Origin: JACOTV01 sp964579395
GTDB taxonomy: Bacteria > Patescibacteriota > Microgenomatia > UBA1406 > GWC2-37-13
Reading direction: 5' to 3'
Assembly: GCA_964579395.1 (NCBI GenBank)
Contig: CAZOFT010000004.1
Location: 30,235 to 94,234, forward strand
DNA length: 64,000 nucleotides
The notes beneath the pieces are model-generated. The model worked only from the letters and a program-made list of their open reading frames with translations, had not been told where the DNA came from and made no database searches. Shown here piece after piece: positions 33,571 through 40,543 of this stretch. Both the position numbers and the translations under genes were made by a program. Within the stretch, counting starts at the first letter, position 1. Each line of letters starts with the position of its first letter.

Positions 33571-33677
33571 ATGAATCCCAGTATAACATACTCTCTGGAC
33601 TGCTATAACAACATAAGTCAGAAAACGACTCCGGGGTGGAAAAAAAGCGCCCTTTTTGGTATAATGATTGCTTCGAT

Positions 33678-34319
33678 ATGCAAAAAATGCGGGTGGTTCT
33701 CACCCTAATCATTGCACTTCACATATTTGCCCCACGGTCGCTTGCCTTCCAAGCTCCACAACCAGGGGGTCGTCTTTTCCGCGCCTTAATTGCATCAACA
33801 AATACCAGCCGAATTGCCTATGGTCAATCCTACGATGCATCCTCAAATCAGTCAGTGCACGCGTCTCAAACTCCTGTACTGAAAGAGCCGACACCAACAC
33901 CTACGGCAACCCCGACACCCAGCCCGATTCCTGCTCGGCAAACCGCTTTCGTACCTGCATCAACGGGAGGGAATTTGGATGCAGAGGCATTATTTAACAT
34001 GGCCAATGCACATCGTGCATCTATCGGACTTCCGGCATTTATTAAAGATGACCGACTCTGTGCTCTTGCCGCAGAGCGAGCTCCTGAGGTGATGCCTGAA
34101 GTGTCAGGCGGCTACATGCACAAAGGACTGTATGATCGCAACATCGGCTATTGGATTACCGAAAACATTGTAACCATGAGCTCAGTCGAACAGGCATTTG
34201 ACTGGTGGGTACATCATGGCATTCATAAAGCGGCACTTGAAGGCAACTTCACCCACAGCTGTGTTTCCTGTTCTGGCATTGCATGTGCCCAGGAATTCAG
34301 CAACTTCCAACCGAAATAA
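33678..34319 (+). CDS. Secreted CAP-domain protein (SCP/PR-1 family)
   Basis: A 213-residue protein with a Sec signal peptide (MRVVLTLIIALHIFAPRSLAF), a low-complexity spacer ending in a TPTPTATPTPSPIPA linker, and a CAP domain at about 105-213. The domain is recognised by FNMANAHRASIGLPAF, MHKGLYDRNIGYWITENIV and WWVHHGIHKAALEGNF, and it has several cysteines near the end. CAP proteins are secreted and of mostly unknown activity (sterol binding, protease or adhesion). I start at the ATG at 33678, 12 nt after TATAAT (33660-33665), rather than at 33636. The gene adjoins the dockerin/GH10 pair on the same strand. Confidence 0.85.
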   Translation: MQKMRVVLTLIIALHIFAPRSLAFQAPQPGGRLFRALIASTNTSRIAYGQSYDASSNQSVHASQTPVLKEPTPTPTATPTPSPIPARQTAFVPASTGGNLDAEALFNMANAHRASIGLPAFIKDDRLCALAAERAPEVMPEVSGGYMHKGLYDRNIGYWITENIVTMSSVEQAFDWWVHHGIHKAALEGNFTHSCVSCSGIACAQEFSNFQPK

Positions 34320-34381
34320 AGTTGCACCGTTTGGGCGACTCCAGCCACCTCCTCTCTCGTGATCTCTGATACACTGTACAC

Positions 34382-35782
34382 ATGAAGCGTTTGCTTTGGA
34401 TTCTATTGTTGTGGTTCGTGTGTCTAAGTGCCCCAACAGGCATTTACGCCCAAGCTTCAGCTGCCCGGTATTACGCAACTTATTCTATTACAGCTGCAGC
34501 AGGACTTCCCGGACGGGTCGTACCGATACCCATCAACATGACCGATCTGTTGCAGCAAGCGGGTGGAAGCGGCACAGTGCTTTCTGACTCTATCCAAGCA
34601 TATTTGATCACCGGCACAACCGTAGGTGAGGCGATTCCTACTCAGTTTGAACCCACGACAACCGGCGGATCTTCAGGTACGCTTTATATCTATCTCCCGG
34701 ATCTGGGAGCTACTGCCACCACAAAACAAGTGCGCGTGTACTTTGATACACAAGGCACCTACACACCCCCTACTCTTACACAAGGACTCAAGACCGAAGA
34801 AAATATCACTTACCAAAGTGCCCCTAGCACCCGAATCACCGGCCCATTGCAAAGCTATATTTATGATATGTCCGGCGCAGGGATGGCAGCGCTTCTTGAT
34901 ACGCAAGGAAACGACTGGATCGGACACAGCACCGCTGCTGCAGGTGACGGCATGTTTCGCGGTATTCCCAACGGCATTGAGCCCGAAGGAGGATTTCACG
35001 CCGGCGATACCACGATGACCAGCACCATCGTGCACAAAGGTCCGGTCAAAGTAACCATCGATGCCACCGGCTACAGCGGCGCATGGGAAGGGCAATTCAA
35101 CTTTTATCCGACACACGCAACATTCACTATCACCAAAGCGGGACATGCATACTGGCTCTTATACGAAGGGACTCCCGGCGGATCATTTGAGCCCAATAGC
35201 GACTATATCACTCGCTCAGACGGCACAAAAACAATGGCATCAGAATCATGGGAGGGAGATATTCCCGCCCCCGAATGGGCGCTCTTCTCAGATGGTACAC
35301 TCAATCGATCGCTCTATATGTATCTGAAAGATGATGACTCAAACGGCGATTCATTTTGGCCCATGGGCACGCAGATGACCGTATTCGGTATCGGACGCGT
35401 GAATGCACCGCTTATACAAAAAACGCCCAACACTCTGGCATTTGGCCTTTTAGAGACGCGCGAATACGCAAGCGCCAAAACACAGCTGGCCAGTGTTTTT
35501 ACGCCACCGACTGCCACGCTTGAAGGAGTCGGATCAGGCGGCGGCGGTGAGCCAACAACAGTGCCTCCCACAGTTCAACCCACCACACCTCCTGGGGGGT
35601 GTGAGAAAAAGGCGCAGGGCGATGCTGATTGTAACGGCAGCGTGACACTTGCTGACTTCAGCAGATGGCGCGCCGAATATTTTGATGCCGTAACCAAAGA
35701 TAGCGACTTCAACAATGACGGGTCAGTAAGTCTTGCCGATTATCAAATCTGGAGAACAACATACGTAGGTGCACAACCATGA
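34382..35782 (+). CDS. Secreted protein with C-terminal type-I dockerin
   Basis: A 466-residue protein with a signal peptide (about 1-24), a large beta-rich region (25-385) I cannot name, a Gly/Pro/Thr linker (about 386-410) and a dockerin at 413-462. The dockerin has two EF-hand-like calcium loops, DADCNGSVTLAD and DFNNDGSVSLAD, each followed by a helix (FSRWRAEYF and YQIWRTTYV). The large region contains YWLLYEGTPGGSFEP and YMYLKDDDSNGDSFWP. It may be a carbohydrate-active or carbohydrate-binding module, but this is unproven. TACACT (34370-34375) ends 6 nt before the ATG. The stop overlaps the start of the xylanase by 4 bp (ATGA). Confidence 0.85.
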   Translation: MKRLLWILLLWFVCLSAPTGIYAQASAARYYATYSITAAAGLPGRVVPIPINMTDLLQQAGGSGTVLSDSIQAYLITGTTVGEAIPTQFEPTTTGGSSGTLYIYLPDLGATATTKQVRVYFDTQGTYTPPTLTQGLKTEENITYQSAPSTRITGPLQSYIYDMSGAGMAALLDTQGNDWIGHSTAAAGDGMFRGIPNGIEPEGGFHAGDTTMTSTIVHKGPVKVTIDATGYSGAWEGQFNFYPTHATFTITKAGHAYWLLYEGTPGGSFEPNSDYITRSDGTKTMASESWEGDIPAPEWALFSDGTLNRSLYMYLKDDDSNGDSFWPMGTQMTVFGIGRVNAPLIQKTPNTLAFGLLETREYASAKTQLASVFTPPTATLEGVGSGGGGEPTTVPPTVQPTTPPGGCEKKAQGDADCNGSVTLADFSRWRAEYFDAVTKDSDFNNDGSVSLADYQIWRTTYVGAQP

Positions 35783-37014
35783 TACAAAAACACTGTACAA
35801 CTTTGCTGCTTGTGCTCAGCATCGCACTCACCGTGACCACACAGGCATTTGCACTTCCGTGGGGCGTGGCGCTCACATCCAAACGACTGAGTGAATCAGA
35901 CTTTACTGCCGCCATGAACACCTATCGTGTCAAAAGCGTTACTCCTGAAAATGAAATGAAGATGGGAGTGCTACAGCCGCAAAAAGGAACTTTTGATTTC
36001 ACGGGAGCCGACGCCATTATCACCTATGCAACAGCGCACGACATGGGTGTTCGCGGACACACACTCGTCTGGCATAAAAATATTCCTGCTTGGGTAACTG
36101 ACGAAACATGGACTAAGGCGCAACTCACTGACATTCTAGACAATCACATTGAGACAGTGGTCGGTCACATGGGAAACGATGTGTACGCGTGGGACGTGGT
36201 AAATGAAGCACTGGATGACACCTCAGCACATGCGCGGCGCCCCTCGATCTGGCAGGAGACGATTGGAGATGAATATATCGCTCATGCATTTACCAAAGCC
36301 CACCAGGTAAATCCTACTGTTCCTCTGTACTACAACGACTACGGCATAATCGGCAAAAACGGTAAATCAGATGCGGTCTACGCGATGATTAAAGATCTTG
36401 TTCAACAGGGAGTGCCGATTACCGGCGTTGGGTTTCAGTCACATCTGAGCCTGAAGAGTCATCCTACCGTTGAGTCTATGCAACAAAACATGCAGCGGTT
36501 TGTCGACTTGGGGCTGGAAGTATCTGTGACAGAGCTTGATGTGGCAATCGGCACAAGCCCAGCGACCGCACAGCAGTTGGCAGAGCAGGAGCAGATCTAT
36601 CGCGACGTCATCACAGCGTGTATGAGCACCGGTGCCTGTGCCGGAATCACAACGTGGGGGCTGACTGACAAATACACGTGGCTTACTGACTACCTCGGGC
36701 ACACAGAAGCACCGCTTCCTCTCAATGCCAAGTATGAGCCGAAAGCTGCGTATCAGGCGATTCAAGACATGGTTCTTATTACCTACCCTGCAGACACGCC
36801 GACACCACTTCCTACCCAGCAACCAACCCCCGACCCGACCTCGGCGTGCGCATCAATTGATCTGGACTGTGACGGCAAGACAGAGCTGTCAGATTTTTCC
36901 GTATGGCGCAGTGAATACTTGGACAAATCAGGAGTGCGTGCCGACTGGAACGACGACGGTCAGGTGTCTCTCTTGGATTATGAGTTGTGGAGAGCAGCGT
37001 ATCTGGCGAGCTAA
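35779..37014 (+). CDS. Endo-1,4-beta-xylanase, GH10, with C-terminal dockerin
   Basis: Cleaves internal beta-1,4-xylosidic bonds of xylan. The 411-residue protein has a signal peptide (about 1-26), a GH10 TIM barrel with ENEMKMGVLQP near 58-68 and HTLVWHKNIPAWV near 94-106, the acid/base Glu143 in WDVVNEAL, and the nucleophile Glu252 in VTELDV. A Pro/Thr linker (about 335-355) leads to a dockerin (about 357-411) with loops DLDCDGKTELSD and DWNDDGQVSLLD. Translation is coupled to the upstream dockerin gene (ATGA overlap), with AGGTG 8 nt before the ATG. The enzyme is probably surface-displayed through a cohesin such as that encoded at 38120-38701. Confidence 0.95.
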   Translation: MIQKHCTTLLLVLSIALTVTTQAFALPWGVALTSKRLSESDFTAAMNTYRVKSVTPENEMKMGVLQPQKGTFDFTGADAIITYATAHDMGVRGHTLVWHKNIPAWVTDETWTKAQLTDILDNHIETVVGHMGNDVYAWDVVNEALDDTSAHARRPSIWQETIGDEYIAHAFTKAHQVNPTVPLYYNDYGIIGKNGKSDAVYAMIKDLVQQGVPITGVGFQSHLSLKSHPTVESMQQNMQRFVDLGLEVSVTELDVAIGTSPATAQQLAEQEQIYRDVITACMSTGACAGITTWGLTDKYTWLTDYLGHTEAPLPLNAKYEPKAAYQAIQDMVLITYPADTPTPLPTQQPTPDPTSACASIDLDCDGKTELSDFSVWRSEYLDKSGVRADWNDDGQVSLLDYELWRAAYLAS

Positions 37015-37020
37015 GCTTTT

Positions 37021-37455
37021 TTATTTGCTGCGGCCGGCAATAAGCTTGTCTTGCATGCGCTTCAGCTTCTCCCACTCGCCATTGGCGGCCAGACGTGCCT
37101 GCTTTCCCCAGCTGCTTGGGTCATGCATCTGGTAGCGACGACCTGCACCTTGCAAAATATCTCGCAGTTGTTTAGTGGTGGTAGTGGCAACATCTTCAAA
37201 TGTATATATAGAAGCTTCGTTGAGAAGTTTCTCAATACGCGGACCGATCCCTTCAATGCGTGTCAGATTATCTGAAACAACATCAATCTCATCCTCATCT
37301 ACTTCATCAGCATCAGCTTGAACCGCTTGTTCAGAATGGCGATAGGCACAAATAACCCAGTGTGTCAGATATCCAAGAACATATGCTACAAAAAGCATAA
37401 TGAGCATTTCAACTGCGGCGGTCGGTTTGTGAAGCGGATTGATTTGTGAAAACAT
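37021..37455 (-). CDS. Membrane-anchored helix-hairpin-helix protein
   Basis: A 144-residue protein with one transmembrane helix (about 14-36), an acidic linker (DEVDEDEIDVVSD), and a C-terminal helix-hairpin-helix domain, recognised by LTRIEGIGPRIEKLLNEASI followed by ILQGAGRRYQMHDPSSWGKQ. In many Bacteroidota and CPR proteins this same module is fused to the end of an OmpA-like protein. Here it is a separate gene directly downstream (35 bp) of an OmpA-like gene, so the two may function together. The stop is 7 bp from that of the convergent xylanase gene. Confidence 0.82.
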   Translation of the reverse strand: MFSQINPLHKPTAAVEMLIMLFVAYVLGYLTHWVICAYRHSEQAVQADADEVDEDEIDVVSDNLTRIEGIGPRIEKLLNEASIYTFEDVATTTTKQLRDILQGAGRRYQMHDPSSWGKQARLAANGEWEKLKRMQDKLIAGRSK

Positions 37456-37490
37456 AAGTAGATAGTGAAATAAATAATGTGGTTTGGGCG

Positions 37491-38033
37491 TTATTGAATC
37501 AATGTAATCTCTACACGGCGGTTGGCTGCAAGACCTTCGGGCGTGTTGTTATCAGCAACAGGGTCTTCAAGCGCTCTGGCACGCACTGTCAATTTACTCT
37601 CATCTACACCTTCTGACACCAGCATGTCTCGCACGACTTGAGCACGCATCTGTGAAAGCCATTCACAGTCTGAACAAGCTCCCCCTACGTCTGCTGTGTA
37701 GCCGGCAATCATAAAGGATGCGTCTGGATATTCTTTTACATGTGACAAAATGATGGCGGCTACTTCTGCGACTTCATTCGGATCGGCAAAATCTGTCGCA
37801 TCAGGTGCAAAGTGAATGCTCTGCGGCTGAAACCCTGCCGGCTGATCGACAGTAATTGCGTCATTATCAATCCCGAAGACTCGCTCAAATACGGAAGGCT
37901 CGTCTGAAGCATCAGTAGCTTGTGTTGGAGAAGTTGAAGAGCAGAGATACTGGATATTACACACGTACCACTGAGTTGCACCGATAAACCAAAGGACTGT
38001 AGCCACAATCAAAATTGTCAGCGCCTTCTTCAT
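37491..38033 (-). CDS. OmpA-family peptidoglycan-binding protein
   Basis: A 180-residue protein with an N-terminal hydrophobic anchor (about 4-22) and a C-terminal OmpA-like domain (about 70-178), which usually binds diaminopimelate-containing peptidoglycan. Visible hallmarks are IHFAPDATDFADPNEV, MIAGYTADVG, RAQVVRDMLVSEGVDESKL and the C-terminal AANRRVEITL. A pair of cysteines (CSDC) interrupts the loop before SQMRA. TATACT (38040-38045) ends 6 nt before the ATG. It is followed by the HhH gene in the same direction. Confidence 0.88.
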   Translation of the reverse strand: MKKALTILIVATVLWFIGATQWYVCNIQYLCSSTSPTQATDASDEPSVFERVFGIDNDAITVDQPAGFQPQSIHFAPDATDFADPNEVAEVAAIILSHVKEYPDASFMIAGYTADVGGACSDCEWLSQMRAQVVRDMLVSEGVDESKLTVRARALEDPVADNNTPEGLAANRRVEITLIQ

Positions 38034-38039
38034 GCCGTT

Positions 38040-38045
38040 AGTATA
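38040..38045 (-). promoter_or_regulatory. -10 box of OmpA-like gene, leaderless
   Basis: Minus-strand TATACT ends 6 nt before the ATG at 38033. Confidence 0.65.
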
Positions 38046-38119
38046 TCTGTGCTGAGGGAAAAATCAAGTGGTAATTACAGACGGCAGACACTAGATTTAG
38101 GAGATGTGTGTGAAAGAGC

Positions 38120-38701
38120 CTATTGTATGGTGATAATTGCCTGTCCATTTGCCGGCTCAATAGCCTCGTTGTTGGCGTTATTGAGCTTGAGTTTGTAACC
38201 GCTTTGGATGGAACGTGCAACCTGGAATGTTCCGTGACCAGCAGCTTGTGTGCGAAATGTAAGTCTCGCCATCGGTGTTTTATCCAGTGCCGAAAGCTGC
38301 GTGTTTCCAACCGCTTTTTCAACTCCCACAATTACTACATACTTTGGCTCTTTTCGGACAAATACATCATATTGATCACTTACATCTTGCGCGCTGAGAA
38401 ACTGAAACTTGCCAACATCATATGAAATGGGTATGGTAAAACCCGACACATGATCATCAAGCATTGAAACAGTCACGTCAAGGGTGATCTGTGCATTTGC
38501 CCCAATAGTGGCTTCACCGGATGCAGGCGCAATATCGACAAGTCCGCTTTTACTCACAAACTCTTTTACTTGCTTTTGCTGCTGCGAGGGTGCCCATTGT
38601 GCATAGTTTTTCAGACGCGGCAAGCCGATTGTCACAAAACCCATTGTTATAGCGACAAACAACGCCAAAAAAAATGTGGGGTATACACTGTGTTTGTACA
38701 T
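38120..38701 (-). CDS. Membrane-anchored cohesin-like protein
   Basis: A 193-residue protein with an N-terminal transmembrane anchor (about 7-27), a short linker and a beta-sandwich domain (about 58-192) that reads as a cohesin. Supporting features are ANAQITLDVTVSMLD, then VSGFTIPISYDVGKFQFLSA, and MARLTFRTQAAGHGTF, matching the strand pattern of type-I/III cohesins. Cohesins bind dockerins with calcium dependence, so this anchored domain could display the dockerin-bearing proteins encoded next door. It starts 9 nt after the stop of a dockerin protein gene, which itself follows a cupredoxin gene. Related carbohydrate-binding or surface-layer folds are the main alternatives; a profile search would settle it. 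Confidence 0.7.
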   Translation of the reverse strand: MYKHSVYPTFFLALFVAITMGFVTIGLPRLKNYAQWAPSQQQKQVKEFVSKSGLVDIAPASGEATIGANAQITLDVTVSMLDDHVSGFTIPISYDVGKFQFLSAQDVSDQYDVFVRKEPKYVVIVGVEKAVGNTQLSALDKTPMARLTFRTQAAGHGTFQVARSIQSGYKLKLNNANNEAIEPANGQAIITIQ

Positions 38702-38710
38702 AGGTCGTAT

Positions 38711-40039
38711 CTAGTGCGCAATATTCAAAAAGGACCACAGAGCCAGGTCAAAATCAGCTTGAGATATTGTGCCATCAAGATTGACATCGTACTTTACGTT
38801 ATACGGACGCCTTTTATATATCGTCAGCAATATGGCAAACAGATCCTGTGAGTCCACCACACCATCTGACCGCTCATCATATGCAATATCACCAGAGCCC
38901 AGCGGAATTTGTGAAAAATCAAGAACATTCTTTCCACCAAATAATGCGATTGTTCCTTCATTAATGTCACACTCATAGTCTGAGTACAGCGCCTGAGGTG
39001 AAGCTCCACCAGTATGACAGAATGTTTTTTTTGCATGATTCAATGGCTTCACACTGACACTGAATCCGTTTCCGGGAATATGAGTTCCCGTATAGGTACC
39101 TTCCCATATTCCATTGTTGAGCGCTTTCATATCCACAAGCTGCGAGCCATCGTCACCACGCTGTGCATGATCAGTCACCGTCACCACTGTCGGCAACGTG
39201 GTTAGAACCGGCGTTTGATTAATGGTTCCGGCGCCCAGCGGCAGGAAGAGTCGAACGGTGATAGTCATATCAGTTTTATCACCACCAACAGCAGGATTGG
39301 TAGGCGGCACAATAGGCGGCGGATTCGGGGATTGTGGTGTAGCCGGACAGGTCAGAGTAAACGGCAACGGTGCTTGCTCATCAGGTGCACGAGACACGAT
39401 GTTTCCCCCCGCATCTAGTCCGTGTATCGTATAACTTTGTTTCGGATCAGTATTTTCCGGAACGGTGTAAATATAAAATAACGCTGTCTGTCCGTTGGCA
39501 TACCACGTGGGATTTGTGGCAAAATAGGTGCCCTGATTTACCGTAACATCCTGACCGATCAATGTACCCTTCCCCAACCCTGCTTGCGACTGATCATTCA
39601 CCAACTCAATGTTATAGTAAATCGGCGGCTTTGTCGGATCAGAACCGGCCTGATATGCTGCGGTAACCGCTACACCATTGGTGCAGTCGATAGCATAGGA
39701 GGCAAATGCAAGAAATCCCGCATTACCTGCGGTATTGGCAAGTGGCGGCACACAACACTGCACGTTATTTGAACCGGGACAATAGCCAGGCACCGATTCA
39801 TACGATGCACCCAATTTGCTTTGGCAGTTGCCTGATGTTGCACTCACCGCATTTACATACTGACAAGTGCCTCCTCTCCCGTCAGGCAACACACAGTTTT
39901 GCCCTATGTACACATCTTCATTTGCTCCTTGTGCATACGTGTTTTTGGTGCCGAGCGACTTCGTTGATGTGCTGAGCGCATAGGTAAGCACCAGTGCAAC
40001 CCCCAAAGCGATAACGGTGAAAAATTGTGTTTTTTTCAT
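38711..40039 (-). CDS. Secreted protein with C-terminal dockerin-like domain
   Basis: A 442-residue protein with a signal sequence or anchor at the N-terminus (FFTVIALGVALVLTYALS), a Cys-rich N-terminal region (about 45-110, for example NVQCCVPP) and a central part with a Pro-rich linker near 240. The dockerin-like C-terminus (about 381-440) has one canonical calcium loop, DVNLDGTISQAD, and one weaker loop, DERSDGVVDSQD. I chose the ATG at 40039 (MKKTQ) because the longer frame from 40057 begins within the upstream cupredoxin gene. The cupredoxin stop is 4 nt upstream and the cohesin start 9 nt downstream, consistent with one operon. Confidence 0.82.
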   Translation of the reverse strand: MKKTQFFTVIALGVALVLTYALSTSTKSLGTKNTYAQGANEDVYIGQNCVLPDGRGGTCQYVNAVSATSGNCQSKLGASYESVPGYCPGSNNVQCCVPPLANTAGNAGFLAFASYAIDCTNGVAVTAAYQAGSDPTKPPIYYNIELVNDQSQAGLGKGTLIGQDVTVNQGTYFATNPTWYANGQTALFYIYTVPENTDPKQSYTIHGLDAGGNIVSRAPDEQAPLPFTLTCPATPQSPNPPPIVPPTNPAVGGDKTDMTITVRLFLPLGAGTINQTPVLTTLPTVVTVTDHAQRGDDGSQLVDMKALNNGIWEGTYTGTHIPGNGFSVSVKPLNHAKKTFCHTGGASPQALYSDYECDINEGTIALFGGKNVLDFSQIPLGSGDIAYDERSDGVVDSQDLFAILLTIYKRRPYNVKYDVNLDGTISQADFDLALWSFLNIAH

Positions 40040-40043
40040 AGGG

Positions 40044-40490
40044 CTATTGCGCAACAATCATTCCTTTCATTTCATCATAGCCCGAGGGGCCACAGTTTTT
40101 TGTACAGGTAATAGCATATCTTCCTATTGCAGGAATCTTGATCGTTACATCTTTGGTCCGAAATGGCTCGGCATCAACTGCCGTCCCAATCTGCTCAATG
40201 ATGAAGCTGTGGGGGACGTCGACGCTTTTGACACGCAACGTAACCGTCTGTCCTGCTGGAACAATGATCGTTGGCGGATCAAACTCCCAGTTTTTTACCG
40301 TGAGATCTATTGTGCGACCAACACCATCGTTTGAGTCTGTTTGTGATGTGGTGGCAGTTTGTCCTGCTGAAAGAAGAGCCTGGAATACCGACTTTTTCTC
40401 GCTCCCTTCACCCAGCTGCAGAAAAAAGAGGACAAAGGTGAGAATGACAACTATAGTCACCAGCACTACTGCAACAGACCGCTTATTCAT
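40044..40490 (-). CDS. Membrane-anchored cupredoxin-like protein with altered CuA motif
   Basis: A 148-residue protein with an N-terminal transmembrane helix (about 6-26), a Thr/Ser-rich linker and a cupredoxin beta-barrel (about 55-148). The fold is clear from FDPPTIIVPAGQTVTLRV, SVDVPHSFII with its first His ligand, and AITCTKNCGPSGYDEMKG. In cytochrome oxidase subunit II the last stretch is CxxxCGxxHxxM. Here the two Cys and the Met are kept, but the His position is Gly or Tyr. It may bind a single copper or have a modified site. It precedes the dockerin and cohesin genes with a 4 nt gap and follows the RND gene by 53 bp. Confidence 0.85.
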   Translation of the reverse strand: MNKRSVAVVLVTIVVILTFVLFFLQLGEGSEKKSVFQALLSAGQTATTSQTDSNDGVGRTIDLTVKNWEFDPPTIIVPAGQTVTLRVKSVDVPHSFIIEQIGTAVDAEPFRTKDVTIKIPAIGRYAITCTKNCGPSGYDEMKGMIVAQ

Positions 40491-40543
40491 AGATATATCC
40501 CATTAAACAGGATTCTGCGGGCAAATACAATAATCCTCAAGAC

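Noticed and set aside
37012..37060. Possible terminator between GH10 and HhH genes (poly-T with GCCGGC)
   Set aside because: No stable stem precedes the T-run in the right order; the poly-T lies before the GC palindrome and inside the HhH coding end.
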